A DNA stretch of 64,000 nt from Brevibacillus brevis (GTDB taxonomy: Bacteria > Bacillota > Bacilli > Brevibacillales > Brevibacillaceae). The notes beneath the pieces are model-generated. The model worked only from the letters and a program-made list of their open reading frames with translations, was not told the origin of the DNA and did not search any database. The stretch is taken from assembly GCF_022026395.1 (NCBI RefSeq), contig NZ_CP041767.1, forward strand, positions 2,636,501-2,700,500, read 5' to 3'. The position numbers and the translations under genes were made by a program. This document shows, one piece after another, positions 34,979-44,264 of this stretch. Each line of letters opens with the position of its first letter. Within the stretch, counting starts at the first letter, position 1.

Positions 34979-35470
34979 TCAAGTTGTTACTGGCTTTTGC
35001 AATGGAGCTGTTTCGTAGTTGACAACCAGGTTCTTTTCGTACGTAAAGATATGCCGACAAGGTTCAGCATCTTCCAACATGTATGGTAAAAATATGGGAA
35101 GGTTTTCTGGGACGCCAGCATTGTCAGGGTCCAAGATCCACGCTAGCTCTTTCCAGTCAAGGATGCCTTCTTCCACTACCTGTGGAGTTTGAGAGCGCTC
35201 GTAGTCTTCCGGAAGATGAGCGAGAAATGCATACATACCGCCTGTTTCAACTCCATCGACCAGCCAAGAGACAATTCCTTTGTAGCAAGCGGTTTCTAGT
35301 AAAATGCCCGTCTCTTCCCGAACCTCGCGAAGGACACTGTCCAGTGGAGTCTCTCCGTGCTCCAGCTTACCGCCTACGCCATTCCAAAGCCCCATTAACG
35401 GTGATTTGTTGCGATTCAGCATGAGTATTCCATTTCTATGTTTGAGAAAGCATATGGTATAGCGATACAT
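34979..35470 (-). CDS. NUDIX hydrolase (MutT-like)
   Basis: 163 residues. The Nudix box is complete (about residues 34-56): G-K-L-E-H-G-E then R-E-V-R-E-E-T-G-I, so it should cleave a nucleoside diphosphate linked to another group. The N-terminal Y-R-Y-T-I-C-F-L and G-L-W-N-G-V-G-G-K resemble 8-oxo-dGTPase-type MutT proteins such as YtkD relatives. ATG at 35470 follows GGAAAGGGA. The substrate is inferred from family only. Confidence 0.9.
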   Translation of the reverse strand: MYRYTICFLKHRNGILMLNRNKSPLMGLWNGVGGKLEHGETPLDSVLREVREETGILLETACYKGIVSWLVDGVETGGMYAFLAHLPEDYERSQTPQVVEEGILDWKELAWILDPDNAGVPENLPIFLPYMLEDAEPCRHIFTYEKNLVVNYETAPLQKPVTT

Positions 35471-35633
35471 GTTATCCCTTTCCTTTTTGTTGCAGTCGAC
35501 TTCTTTAACACGACCATTGTATCAAATGAGTGCAATCATCAGTTATTTTTATTTGGTTTTCCAAAAGAAGTTTTGTAATATTTCGTTATAATAACAAAGA
35601 AGAGTGGAAGGATGAATAGGGGGTTCGTTCAAG

Positions 35634-36995
35634 ATGGGAAACAATGAAAAGGTAGAAGGGCTAACAATAGAGGAGTGGAAAATGAAATATCCGCTTCTCC
35701 ATAACATGATGGAGACAGAAGAAGTTTTCTGGACGAACCCATGCTATGATGAGATCGCAAAAGCAACACTCTCCGTTTCGCCAGAGGAAGTCCAGGATGC
35801 AGAAGAACGCTTGCGGCGTTTTGGCTCGTTCATTCAAGTGGCTTTTCCCGAGACGAAAGAATCTGGCGGACTAATCGAGTCTCCACTTGTACCGATTAAA
35901 GAGATGCAAAAGTACCTGGAGTCTCGTTTTGCATTGAATATACAGGGGAATCTCTGGTTAAAATGCGACAGCCATTTGCCTATTGCAGGGTCGATCAAAG
36001 CGCGTGGCGGTATCTACGAGGTGCTGGCACATGCAGAAGAATTGGCTCAAAAGCACCAGATGCTGCAACCGGACAATGATTATGCTATTTTGGCCTCGGA
36101 AGCGTTCCGCGAACTATTTTCCCGTTATTCCATTGCAGTAGGCTCGACAGGAAATCTCGGTTTGAGCATCGGGATCATCAGCGCAAAGCTCGGTTTTCAA
36201 GTCACCGTACACATGTCAGCAGACGCTAAAGTATGGAAAAAGGAATTGCTGCGGGCAAAAGGGGTCCATGTAGTTGAATACGCATCGGATTATGGGAAAG
36301 CGGTGGAAGAGGGCAGAAAGCAGGCGGAGGCCGATCCGAATTGTTATTTCATCGATGATGAGAACTCCAAGCGTCTATTCCTCGGCTATGCGGTAGCAGC
36401 CGGACGATTAAAGAAACAGGTAGAGGAGCAGCAGATTACAGTTGATAGCGATCACCCGCTGTTTGTCTACCTGCCGTGTGGGGTAGGGGGAGGTCCTGGC
36501 GGTGTGGCGTACGGATTGAAGCTTATCTACGGAGACAATGTTCATTGCTTTTTTGCGGAACCTACTCATTCTCCCTGCATGCTACTAGGTTTAATGACAG
36601 GACTGCATGACAAAGTTTCCGTTCAAGACTTTGGAATCGATAACAAGACAGAGGCGGATGGTCTGGCTGTTGGGCGTCCTTCTCGATTTGTAGGAAAAAT
36701 GATGGAGGACTTGCTGAGTGGCGTGTTTACAGTGGACGACGAAGAGCTATATGCTTTGTTGCGTGCCTTGCGCGATCACGAGTCCATTCGATTGGAGCCG
36801 TCCGCATTGGCTGGAATGCCAGGACCTGTTCGATTGTTTCAGGAGACAGGACGTCATTATTTGGCAAAGCAAGGTCTAATGGAAAAAATGAAAAAAGCGA
36901 CCCACATCGTATGGGCGACGGGTGGGAGTATGGTGCCTGGTAATATTCAAGAAGAATATTATGCGAAAGCTCTGGGTGAGAATGGAAAAAGATAA
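35634..36995 (+). CDS. dsdA: D-serine dehydratase
   Basis: 453 residues, PLP fold type II enzyme that turns D-serine into pyruvate and ammonia. The Schiff-base Lys122 is in GSIKARGG, and the phosphate-binding glycine loop is CGVGGGPGG. Length and the N-terminal W-x-N-P motif fit DsdA well. The ATG at 35634 lies behind AGGGGG. No dsdX or dsdC neighbour is present. It could detoxify D-serine or release nitrogen during peptidoglycan recycling. Confidence 0.94.
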   Translation: MGNNEKVEGLTIEEWKMKYPLLHNMMETEEVFWTNPCYDEIAKATLSVSPEEVQDAEERLRRFGSFIQVAFPETKESGGLIESPLVPIKEMQKYLESRFALNIQGNLWLKCDSHLPIAGSIKARGGIYEVLAHAEELAQKHQMLQPDNDYAILASEAFRELFSRYSIAVGSTGNLGLSIGIISAKLGFQVTVHMSADAKVWKKELLRAKGVHVVEYASDYGKAVEEGRKQAEADPNCYFIDDENSKRLFLGYAVAAGRLKKQVEEQQITVDSDHPLFVYLPCGVGGGPGGVAYGLKLIYGDNVHCFFAEPTHSPCMLLGLMTGLHDKVSVQDFGIDNKTEADGLAVGRPSRFVGKMMEDLLSGVFTVDDEELYALLRALRDHESIRLEPSALAGMPGPVRLFQETGRHYLAKQGLMEKMKKATHIVWATGGSMVPGNIQEEYYAKALGENGKR

Positions 36996-37011
36996 CACGT
37001 TGCTTGTGAAT

Positions 37012-37029
37012 ACATAATATTTATTATGT
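37012..37029. repeat. second ACATAAT-N4-ATTATGT palindrome
   Basis: Same arms as the site at 34453-34470. It lies 16 bases after the dsdA stop, between converging genes, where an operator is not expected. This weakens a purely promoter-linked reading. Confidence 0.4.
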
Positions 37030-37087
37030 CAACTCGATTCTATTTTCACATTCTTGCCTTATTCATAAGCATCGAAATGTTGCAGAA

Positions 37088-37110
37088 AGCCCGGAGCACT
37101 TCTCCGGGCT
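37088..37110 (-). terminator. intrinsic terminator of methyltransferase gene
   Basis: AGCCCGGAG / CTCCGGGCT with a five-base loop, nine bases past the minus-strand stop; followed by TTTC on that strand. It may also stop dsdA transcripts. Confidence 0.75.
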
Positions 37111-37119
37111 GTTGCTCAT

Positions 37120-37866
37120 TCATTTCAAAGTCTTCTGGGTCTTGAAAATAATAAACGTTGGTCTTCTTACTTCTGAAATCTGATGCGGTTGCAAGCGGAG
37201 TCCTTCTGACGTGCAGGTTGGCTCGATGATCTCTTGCAGGGTAAGTCCGGCTCGGATTAACGTATTGACGGCAGTGGACATGGAGCGGTGGTAAAAAAGG
37301 GCCTTTCTGCCGTTCATCATGTACATTTCACGTTCTCCATCTTCCAGGTAGTTGTCCAAGGGCCAGAAATGCTTCTGTCCTTCTTCGTCGCGTACCCAGC
37401 CCTCGACCTTTTTGCGAGCGGTAATATGCGGATGGAGGGTAGAGTAAACGAAATGTCCTCCGTTGCGCAAGGCGCGGCTTACTTTGTTGATCACGTGCTC
37501 ATAGTCACGAACGTAGTCCATGACGAGAGAGCTCGTTATTAGATCGTAGTCATGATCAGCAAGCGCAATGTCCTCCAGGGACCCATGCAGATATCGAATG
37601 TTTCTATGACTGTTATTCGTTTGCGCATACTCCAGCATATTGTGGGAGAGATCAACACCAATCACTTCACGTGCTCCTTGCTCCACACAGTACCTGGCAA
37701 ACTGTCCGCCACCACACCCGAGGTCGAGTACACGCAATCCTTTTAGGGAGGGGAGGCATCCGCGAAAGGCAGGCTGTTCGATAATGTCATTCTCCGATTG
37801 ACCGGACAGACGCAGTTTTTGATAGTCCTGATAAAAATCCGGTTGATCGTACAGATTTTGTTTCAT
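37120..37866 (-). CDS. class I SAM-dependent methyltransferase
   Basis: 248 residues. SAM-binding motif I is VLDLGCGGGQFA (about residues 45-56); the acidic residue ending strand 2 is in I-G-V-D-L-S-H, and D-L-I-T-S-S-L-V-M-D-Y gives motif IV. It belongs to the broad UbiE/BioC-like group of small-molecule methyltransferases. The C-terminal half has no membrane segment. Single gene. The substrate is unknown. Confidence 0.9.
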   Translation of the reverse strand: MKQNLYDQPDFYQDYQKLRLSGQSENDIIEQPAFRGCLPSLKGLRVLDLGCGGGQFARYCVEQGAREVIGVDLSHNMLEYAQTNNSHRNIRYLHGSLEDIALADHDYDLITSSLVMDYVRDYEHVINKVSRALRNGGHFVYSTLHPHITARKKVEGWVRDEEGQKHFWPLDNYLEDGEREMYMMNGRKALFYHRSMSTAVNTLIRAGLTLQEIIEPTCTSEGLRLQPHQISEVRRPTFIIFKTQKTLK

Positions 37867-37879
37867 CCTCTATCACCCG

Positions 37880-37908
37880 TTTCCAATTTTTCTCGGATTC
37901 CCTATTAT
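37880..37908 (+). promoter_or_regulatory. possible sigma-A promoter of a short transcript
   Basis: TTTCCA (37880-37885), 17-base spacer, TATTAT (37903-37908). Downstream lie a 24-codon frame and a terminator before the next real gene. Confidence 0.4.
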
Positions 37909-37917
37909 GGATAAAGG

Positions 37918-37992
37918 ATGATCATGATGTCAATTATTCGTTTAAAACGATTGAAAATGAGAGCAGGAGTTTGCTTTTTTTACGAGAATTAG
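37918..37992 (+). CDS. possible 24-residue peptide or leader
   Basis: A frame of 24 codons, mostly hydrophobic and basic (several Met at the start, then I-I-R-L-K-R-L-K). It lies between a fair promoter and a terminator. The ribosome site is unclear (AAAGGATG overlaps the first ATG). The DNA could equally be a small RNA or chance. Confidence 0.2.
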   Translation: MIMMSIIRLKRLKMRAGVCFFYEN

Positions 37993-38017
37993 TGAGAGAC
38001 AACCCATTTTCGCGATT

Positions 38018-38045
38018 CCGTCCGCTTTGCTGTGACGGTTTTTTT
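38018..38045 (+). terminator. terminator upstream of membrane protein gene
   Basis: CCGTC / GACGG with an 11-base loop followed by eight T residues. No known gene ends in front of it. Confidence 0.65.
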
Positions 38046-38105
38046 CTGTAAGAAGATTTGGTTTCGGTATTTTTGGGCGAGACTGAAATCGAAGGAGGGA
38101 TAGAC

Positions 38106-38555
38106 GTGGACCAAATACTTCAACTGATCAAAGATTACTGGCCGATTGCGCTAGGTATCATAATCATCATCATGGCTGCCCAATGGGTGGTGCGAAGTAT
38201 CATTCGAATCATTTCGCTTGCAGCTATTATTGGTGTTGTGCTCGTGTTGTTTTTCCAATTCAGTCCTGAAGAAGTGATCCAAATGGGACGCCAGGCAGCC
38301 GTAGCGACACAGGAAGTCGTCGATAAGACGATTACTCCGGTATTGGACAAAGAGCTTAAGGATGCGGATATTTCTTTCAAGGAAGATGGCACCTATGAAG
38401 TGAAGACAACGAGTATTCGTATCGTAGGGAAAAAAGGCGAATCCAAAGCGACTGTTTATTACAAGGATGAGGAATGGGAAGTAAATATCGGTCAATTGAG
38501 CAAGCTGTTCCAGGACCGACTCGGTAAAGCGGAGCAAGAAAGCAAGACCATGTAG
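38106..38555 (+). CDS. small membrane protein, unknown function
   Basis: 149 residues with two close transmembrane helices (about 11-25 and 29-47) and a soluble charged domain (about 50-149) of mixed beta/alpha character. I recognise no family. Start is GTG 38106 after GAAGGAGGG; the longer frame from 38058 begins with a GTG that has no site. It stands alone, between an orphan terminator and a bidirectional one. Confidence 0.78.
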   Translation: MDQILQLIKDYWPIALGIIIIIMAAQWVVRSIIRIISLAAIIGVVLVLFFQFSPEEVIQMGRQAAVATQEVVDKTITPVLDKELKDADISFKEDGTYEVKTTSIRIVGKKGESKATVYYKDEEWEVNIGQLSKLFQDRLGKAEQESKTM

Positions 38556-38561
38556 AAAAAG

Positions 38562-38599
38562 AAAAACGCATGGGGCCAAAAAGGTCTCATGCGTTTTTT
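38562..38599. terminator. bidirectional terminator
   Basis: AAAACGCATG / CATGCGTTTT with an AAAAA-containing loop and T-runs on both strands, between converging genes. Confidence 0.88.
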
Positions 38600-38621
38600 G
38601 CTGGATAGGAGAGTATTTCCT

Positions 38622-40073
38622 TTACACGGTAGTCATACTCGGCGCTACACGCAGTCGAGTTGCTTGCTCATAAGCGTAGGCCAGGCGAAGAAGAGTAGGT
38701 TCCTGGAATGCCAAGCCAGTCAGCATGATGCCAAATGGTTTGCCAGCGGAAGTATAGCCAGCCGGAACCGTAATCGAAGGGTAACCAGCTTTGGCCGGGA
38801 TAGCATAACCAGTACTGCCCGGGTACAAAAGGGCATCGAGTTTGTGCTCTTTCATGACTGCATCAAGGCCTTGTTTCTGTGACATTTCCAAATCGAACAG
38901 GCGATTAGCGAGATATTCAGGCTCTGTCAACGTACCACTTGTTTGCTCGGATTCTTCCAGCAGCTCTTGCCCATATAGCAGTGCTTGTTCCTCATGTGCC
39001 CGATTAAAAGTGATGACATCCTGTAAGGAGCGAATCGGGTAGGAGGCGGGTAAGGTTTTTAAGTATGCATTTACCCCAACCTTGAATTCATGTACGAGAA
39101 CATGGATGTCCCAGTTGGCATTTTCTGTAGGAATGGTAACCGAATCTATGACAGTTGCACCAGCCTCTTTGAGCTTTTCTATAGCTGCTTCGTACAAGGC
39201 CATTTCTTCTTCTTCACACTCAGCCAAAAAACTGGAGCGTACAACGCCGATGCGCGCCCCCCGCAATCCATCTGCATCGAGGAAGGGGAGGTAATCGGGA
39301 TGACTTAGACCTTCGCTTTTTCCAGTTACCGGATCATTTACATCGATACCAGTAAGCGCGCCAAGCAAAATAGCTGCATCTGTCACGGTTCTCGCCATGG
39401 GTCCGGCTGTGTCTTGGCTATGTGAAATCGGGATGATACCCGAACGGCTAATTAAGCCAACAGTAGGCTTGATTCCCACAAGAGAATTGTGCTCGGCTGG
39501 GTGGAGAATCGACCCGGAAGTCTCTGTGCCGACTGCCACAACGGCAAAACCTGCGGCAATCGCAGCAGCTGAACCGGAGCTAGACCCGCCTACATCGAGT
39601 ACGCCAGGGCCGTATGGGTTCAACACTTGTCCACCGCGAGAGCTGTAGCCATCGGGCATATTATAGGAGACAAAGTTAGCCCATTCCGTTAGATTTGTTT
39701 TTCCTAAAATAACGGCGCCCGCCTCTCGGAGCTTTGTCACAACAAATGCATCCGCTGAGGCAAACGAATCAGCCAAAGCTAGGGCTCCAGCTGTCGTGTG
39801 CATCTTGTCAGAGGTCGCAATGTTATCCTTGATCAGTACAGGGATTCCATGAAGCGGTCCGCGACTGCCTGACACCGCTCGTTCCCGATCCAGTGACTCT
39901 GCGATCGCCAGTGCATCTGGATTTAGCTCACAAATGGCATTGATTCGGATGTCTTGTTTGTTGTAGGTGGCAATCCGCTGTAAAAAGGCGAGGGTAAGTT
40001 CCCGGGAAGTCGTGGTTCCAGCTGTCATTGCAGCTTGCCATTCGAGTATGCTCGTTTCATGAATCTCTGACAT
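38622..40073 (-). CDS. amidase (amidase signature family)
   Basis: 483 residues. Hydrolyses an amide with the Ser-cisSer-Lys triad of the amidase signature family. Lys is in P-V-L-I-K-D-N (about residue 82), the cis-Ser in G-G-S-S-S-G-S-A and the nucleophile in T-E-T-S-G-S-I. It is related to GatA, but the absence of gatB/gatC and the typical loop length suggest a free-standing amidase. Physiological substrate unknown. No regulator adjacent. Confidence 0.92.
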   Translation of the reverse strand: MSEIHETSILEWQAAMTAGTTTSRELTLAFLQRIATYNKQDIRINAICELNPDALAIAESLDRERAVSGSRGPLHGIPVLIKDNIATSDKMHTTAGALALADSFASADAFVVTKLREAGAVILGKTNLTEWANFVSYNMPDGYSSRGGQVLNPYGPGVLDVGGSSSGSAAAIAAGFAVVAVGTETSGSILHPAEHNSLVGIKPTVGLISRSGIIPISHSQDTAGPMARTVTDAAILLGALTGIDVNDPVTGKSEGLSHPDYLPFLDADGLRGARIGVVRSSFLAECEEEEMALYEAAIEKLKEAGATVIDSVTIPTENANWDIHVLVHEFKVGVNAYLKTLPASYPIRSLQDVITFNRAHEEQALLYGQELLEESEQTSGTLTEPEYLANRLFDLEMSQKQGLDAVMKEHKLDALLYPGSTGYAIPAKAGYPSITVPAGYTSAGKPFGIMLTGLAFQEPTLLRLAYAYEQATRLRVAPSMTTV

Positions 40074-40163
40074 AATGTATCCCCTTTTACGAATGATTTG
40101 ATTTTTATTATAGTACCAAATTCAGGTAAAGGGAAAGAGAGGGGAGTGTGAGCCTTTTGCCAA

Positions 40164-40201
40164 TAAAAAAACAAGCTGACTCTACGAGAGAATCAGCTTG
40201 T
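40164..40201 (-). terminator. intrinsic terminator of trhO
   Basis: ACAAGCTGA / TCAGCTTGT stem; minus strand continues with seven T residues. Confidence 0.88.
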
Positions 40202-40212
40202 CTGTGTTCGTA

Positions 40213-41157
40213 CTATGCGTTTGATCCAGTGGCTTGCAGCTTCGCATTTTCTTCCGCTTCTACATAACGGTTGCGAGGGTGCTCACGGCATTCATCGGAG
40301 CAAGAACGCTTGAATTTTGTCTCGCATTCTGTGCAGCAGAAGTGCTGTTTGTTACAGAATGGGTTGGCGCAGTTTACATAGCGGTCTTCCACAGTCCCGC
40401 AGTAATGGCAACGGCCAATGACGACGTCTTCTTCTGTATGGTTGATCGGTACAGAGATGCGCTCGTCAAACACGTAGCATTTTCCATCCCACAGGCGTCC
40501 TTGGACCTCTGGATCTTTTCCATATGTGACAATTCCGCCCTCAAGGTGGTAAACATTTTCAAAACCTTGTTGCAGCAATATACCTGTCAACTTTTCGCAA
40601 CGAATACCGCCTGTGCAGTAGGTGAGGACTTTTTTATCCTTGAATTGGCTCATGTTTTCACGAATCCACTCAGGGAACTCACGGGATGAATCCACTTCTG
40701 GGCGAATCGCACCACGGAAATGTCCCAAATCGTATTCGTAGTAGTTGCGACCGTCAAGGATCACGACGTCCTCTTCCTGCATCATTTCATACCATTCTTT
40801 TGGTTTCAGATAGGTGCCGACTAATTTATTCGGATCAACATCCTCTTCCAAACGCCAGGTTACAAGCTCTTTTTTCGGTCGCACAAACATTTTTTTGAAC
40901 GCATGTTCTTCCGATTCATCTATTTTAAACCACATATCACTAAAACGTGGATCTTTTCGCACATATTCCATGTAGGCGTCGGTTTGCTCGATCGTCCCGG
41001 ATACGGTTCCATTAATGCCTTCCGGAGCTACGATAATCCGCCCTTTCAGCCCGTTATCCTTGCAAAATTGCAGGTGCTCGGCTGCGTACTCCTCATAATT
41101 TTCAATAGGAGTATACTTGTAATACAACAAAATGCGATATGGTTTTTGTACTTGCAA
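40213..41157 (-). CDS. trhO: tRNA uridine(34) hydroxylase TrhO (rhodanese-related)
   Basis: 314 residues. It catalyses oxygen-dependent 5-hydroxylation of U34 in some tRNAs. An N-terminal acylphosphatase-like domain ([16 protein letters not shown]) is followed by a rhodanese domain with active Cys in [10 protein letters not shown], then a Cys-rich C-terminal part with two C-x2-C type pairs that may bind zinc. This matches the YceA/YbfQ family. Starts at ATG 41157. Confidence 0.93.
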   Translation of the reverse strand: MQVQKPYRILLYYKYTPIENYEEYAAEHLQFCKDNGLKGRIIVAPEGINGTVSGTIEQTDAYMEYVRKDPRFSDMWFKIDESEEHAFKKMFVRPKKELVTWRLEEDVDPNKLVGTYLKPKEWYEMMQEEDVVILDGRNYYEYDLGHFRGAIRPEVDSSREFPEWIRENMSQFKDKKVLTYCTGGIRCEKLTGILLQQGFENVYHLEGGIVTYGKDPEVQGRLWDGKCYVFDERISVPINHTEEDVVIGRCHYCGTVEDRYVNCANPFCNKQHFCCTECETKFKRSCSDECREHPRNRYVEAEENAKLQATGSNA

Positions 41158-41205
41158 GGTACAATTCCACCTTTCTTTTCAATTGTGATTTTAGATGCAA
41201 CGGTG

Positions 41206-41214
41206 ATTATACCA
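41206..41214 (-). promoter_or_regulatory. extended -10 promoter of trhO
   Basis: Minus strand TGG-TATAAT, i.e. an extended TGn element with perfect -10. No clear -35. Confidence 0.45.
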
Positions 41215-41353
41215 CATTCCATTGTTAAAAGCGCTGAAAAAGAAAGGGATTTGTGAGGTTTTTATGAAATTCGGTGCTTCTTGCTGGAAGTGGATGCATC
41301 CTGTACACTATGAATGGTATTCAGCCGACAGGCTATAGAGGAGAGACGATTAC

Positions 41354-41890
41354 ATGAACATGACAAATGAGCGCCTGGTCACACAGGTGAAAATTAAAAA
41401 GCTCCACCAAGACGCCGTGATCCCAGCGTACGCGAGAGCAATGGACGCGGGCTTTGATCTGGTCGCGGTAGAGGATACATTGATTGCCCCAGGGCAATCT
41501 GCAAAGGTTCCAACAGGCTTGGCTTTCGCGCTTCCAGAAGGATTTGAATTGCAAGTGCGCCCTCGCTCCGGGATTAGTGCAAAAACAAAGCTGCGGTTGT
41601 CCAATGCACCAGGGACTGTTGATGCAGGCTATCGCGGTGAAGTATGCGTCCTGATCGATAACATTCGGATCGCATCCGGAAAAAGTGGCAAGGTATGTCT
41701 GGGCGCGGGCGAAAACGAAGTAACCGTTGAACAAGAAGTCGATGCACATAGCTACTTGATCAAAAAAGGGGACCGGATCGCACAGGGTGTGATTGCAATC
41801 GTTCCAGTTGCGCAGTTCGAAGTAGTGGATGAGCTGGATGAGACGGAAAGAGGAGCGGGCGGCTTCGGAAGCAGTGGTATCAAGAGCTAA
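41354..41890 (+). CDS. dut: dUTP diphosphatase
   Basis: 178 residues. Trimeric dUTPase that removes dUTP and supplies dUMP. The five motifs are present: D-A-G-F-D-L, R-P-R-S-G-I-S-A-K, G-T-V-D-A-G-Y-R-G-E, K-K-G-D-R-I-A-Q-G, and the C-terminal R-G-A-G-G-F-G-S-S-G arm. It is longer than the usual 140-150 because of an inserted segment before motif 4. ATG 41354 follows GAGGAGAG. A weak promoter TTGCTG-N17-TACACT lies at 41281-41309. Confidence 0.93.
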   Translation: MNMTNERLVTQVKIKKLHQDAVIPAYARAMDAGFDLVAVEDTLIAPGQSAKVPTGLAFALPEGFELQVRPRSGISAKTKLRLSNAPGTVDAGYRGEVCVLIDNIRIASGKSGKVCLGAGENEVTVEQEVDAHSYLIKKGDRIAQGVIAIVPVAQFEVVDELDETERGAGGFGSSGIKS

Positions 41891-41911
41891 TTCTATCGAG
41901 TAAAAATACAA

Positions 41912-41970
41912 GACCCCTGATCATCAGCCGTGTCAATGGACTTGAGCTGATGCGTCAGGGGTCATTGTTT
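41912..41970. terminator. bidirectional terminator between dut and DUF3846-like gene
   Basis: GACCCCTGA / TCAGGGGTC stem with a second inner pairing (CATCAGC / GCTGATG), T-rich ends on both strands. Confidence 0.75.
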
Positions 41971-41981
41971 TAATCAAGTCC

Positions 41982-42284
41982 TCATCCTTTGGCGGATAAA
42001 AACTGGTCAATTCTCGATAGGTCGTCAGCCGTCAGTGAACGACCATCCGCTTTGACGAATACGCAAGGTCCATAGACCCAGTCTAAAAAACCATCGGACG
42101 TGATGGGGAAATTGTTCGCTTCCACTCCGCGAGCATCTTCATTCACGACGAGGGAGATTCCCTCCAGATGGTCATCTTCCACTACCTCATAGTCACCACC
42201 CACCAGCTCCTGCAATTCATCCGTCCCATCGATTTCTCGGACAACTGCATTTTCATGCGGAAGTTTTATGTACACCGTAGTCAA
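41982..42284 (-). CDS. DUF3846-like small protein
   Basis: About 100 residues. E-L-Q-E-L-V-G-G-D-Y-E-V-V followed by an acidic loop, V-V-N-E-D and V-Y-G-P-C-V-F-V recall DUF3846, small proteins common on phages and plasmids but also on chromosomes. Function unknown. Two TTG codons, 42290 and 42284, follow GAAGGAGTGA; I choose 42284 because spacing is better (9 bases). Cytoplasmic, no membrane segment. Confidence 0.72.
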   Translation of the reverse strand: MTTVYIKLPHENAVVREIDGTDELQELVGGDYEVVEDDHLEGISLVVNEDARGVEANNFPITSDGFLDWVYGPCVFVKADGRSLTADDLSRIDQFLSAKG

Positions 42285-42433
42285 GCGCAATCACTCCTTC
42301 TGACACCCATCATACCGTATAAACAATGAATTGGGCGATAGGGGAGCGGATGCCTGCTGGTGTGTTGGTTATCCTATGGTTGAGAATTGAAGAAACGACT
42401 GTATTGATACTTTCAGCTTGAGGGGACATGCTG

Positions 42434-43660
42434 ATGATATTCGTGACCGGAAAACTGTATTGGCCAGAAACATTGCCAGCGCCACCCCTATATCCCGCGC
42501 TGACCGAGGACGTGAAGTGTGATGTTCTGATCATTGGTGGCGGTGAAGCAGGAGCACTCGTTTCCTATTATTTGAAACAGCATGATATGGATGTCATCCT
42601 CGTGGATAAACGGCGGGTGAGTGGGGGCAGCAGCAGCGCTAATACCGGTTTGCTGCAAATATGCAACGATAAAACGTTGACAGCCTGCATCCATTCGTTC
42701 GGTGAGAAAAAAGGAGTGCGTTTTTACGAACTAACACGACAGGCTGTTGATGAATTGGAAAAAATCTCAGGGCAGCTAAACCAATCTCCCGATTACATAA
42801 GGCGTGACAGCTTGTATTATGCCAGTGAATCAGCTCATGCAAAGAGCTTGCGGACAGAGTTCCAGTTATTGAAGAAGTACGGCTTTCCAGTCACGTATTT
42901 GGAGCGTTCAGATATAGAGCAGCGATTCTCCTTTTCGAAGGCAGGGGCTATTTTGTCCAAGGGAGATGCAGAGCTCAATCCGTACAAATTTGCCAACGGT
43001 GTGATCGCCCACTCTGTGAAAAAAGGGATGCGCGTATATGAAAACACGGAAGTCGTGCATCAAAAAGTGCAGGATGGAGGACTTTTGGTCTATACAAAAA
43101 GTGGGCACACAATCAAGTGCAGGCGTGCCGTGTTTGCTACTGGCTACGAAGCACAAAACATGAAACGCAATGCCAACGCTGTGATTTCCAGCTCGTTTTC
43201 CATCGTGACCAATCAAGTCGAAGAGCTTACGGGTTGGCCGCATGCCTGTTTAATCTGGGAAACAGCTCGTCCCTATTTGTATATCCGTACTTGTTTGGAA
43301 GGGAGAATCATTGTCGGAGGACTTGATGAGCCGTTGAGAGACTTGCAAAAGAGAGAGGCCTCCAGTCTCAAGAAGCGGGATCAATTGCTGGCAAAGATTC
43401 AAGAGTTATTTCCACAGATTCCGATGCGAGCCGAATATTATTGGGGAGCGACTTTTGTTGGAACACATGACGGACTCCCGCTGTTTGGGGAGCAGGAGGG
43501 CTATCCGCATTGCTTGTTCACACTAGGTTACGGAGGGAACGGAACCGTTTATTCCACGATCGGCGCGCAAATCATCAGTGATCTAATTACAAAAGGAAGC
43601 CATGCGGACGCAGATCTCTTTGCTTTTGACCGGGGGAAATATGCCAGTGCCACAGTCTGA
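42434..43660 (+). CDS. FAD-dependent oxidoreductase (DAO family)
   Basis: 408 residues. The dinucleotide-binding motif is V-L-I-I-G-G-G-E-A-G-A (about residues 26-36), and the C terminus has G-Y-G-G-N-G, contacting FAD in D-amino-acid-oxidase-type enzymes. The centre is a substrate domain like glycine oxidase or gamma-glutamylputrescine oxidase. ATG 42434 lies eight bases after GAGGGG; the ATG at 42428 is only two bases away. Substrate unknown. Single gene. Confidence 0.88.
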   Translation: MIFVTGKLYWPETLPAPPLYPALTEDVKCDVLIIGGGEAGALVSYYLKQHDMDVILVDKRRVSGGSSSANTGLLQICNDKTLTACIHSFGEKKGVRFYELTRQAVDELEKISGQLNQSPDYIRRDSLYYASESAHAKSLRTEFQLLKKYGFPVTYLERSDIEQRFSFSKAGAILSKGDAELNPYKFANGVIAHSVKKGMRVYENTEVVHQKVQDGGLLVYTKSGHTIKCRRAVFATGYEAQNMKRNANAVISSSFSIVTNQVEELTGWPHACLIWETARPYLYIRTCLEGRIIVGGLDEPLRDLQKREASSLKKRDQLLAKIQELFPQIPMRAEYYWGATFVGTHDGLPLFGEQEGYPHCLFTLGYGGNGTVYSTIGAQIISDLITKGSHADADLFAFDRGKYASATV

Positions 43661-43664
43661 TCGA

Positions 43665-43704
43665 AACAAGCTTTCCCAATTTAAACGGGAAGGCTTGTTT
43701 TTTT
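43665..43704 (+). terminator. intrinsic terminator after oxidoreductase
   Basis: ACAAGCTTTCCC / GGGAAGGCTTGT stem then T-run. Confidence 0.88.
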
Positions 43705-43740
43705 GAATAGGCCATGTTAAATCCTGATGTTGATTTTTAC

Positions 43741-43770
43741 GATAAGAAAACCGCCTCGTTGAAGAGGCGG
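43741..43770 (-). terminator. intrinsic terminator of VOC gene
   Basis: CCGCCTC / GAGGCGG with a six-base loop; minus strand follows with TTTTCTTATC. Confidence 0.8.
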
Positions 43771-43811
43771 CTTATTTAGCTATCGTATATTTCAGTTAAT
43801 TTAAACGTCGC

Positions 43812-44264
43812 TTATTTATTGCCGAGTTGTTCCGCCAATCCAATTAGAAGTCCATCTTTTCCACGAATGTAGCAGAGCCGATAGGAGTCCTCGTACTGAA
43901 CCACTTCGCCAACGAGCTGAGCACCATACTTGGTGAGTCTGGATACCATTTCGTCAATGTCTTCAACAGCGAACATGACGCGTAGATAACCGAGGGCATT
44001 TACTGGAGCAGTTCGGTGATCTGATATGGTAGGTGGGGTGAGAAATTGAGAAAGTTCAAGTCGGCTGTGGCCATCTGGGGTAACCATCATAGCAATCTCT
44101 ACACACTGTGAACCCAGCCCGGTTACGCGACCAGCCCATTCACCTTCGACAGTAGCTCGCCCTTCGAGCTTCAAGCCGATCTCCTCGAAGAAAGAGATTG
44201 ATTCATCAAGGGATTCTACAACGATGCCAACATTGTCCATTCTTAACAATTTGTTTTTTGCCAT
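43812..44264 (-). CDS. VOC family protein
   Basis: 150 residues, one vicinal-oxygen-chelate unit pair (two beta-alpha-beta-beta-beta modules, about 8-60 and 80-145). The start L-R-M-D-N-V-G-I-V-V-E-S-L and E-L-S-Q-F show the family, and Y-I-R-G-K-D-G-L-L-I-G-L-A-E is the closing strand with the usual Glu. It could be a glyoxalase-like enzyme or a resistance-type binding protein. ATG follows AAGGAG. Monocistronic. Confidence 0.88.
   Translation of the reverse strand: MAKNKLLRMDNVGIVVESLDESISFFEEIGLKLEGRATVEGEWAGRVTGLGSQCVEIAMMVTPDGHSRLELSQFLTPPTISDHRTAPVNALGYLRVMFAVEDIDEMVSRLTKYGAQLVGEVVQYEDSYRLCYIRGKDGLLIGLAEQLGNK

Noticed and set aside
41265..41340. A 24-codon frame upstream of dut with a weak GTGAGG site
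   Set aside because: It overlaps the probable dut promoter boxes at 41281-41309 and has a poor ribosome site.
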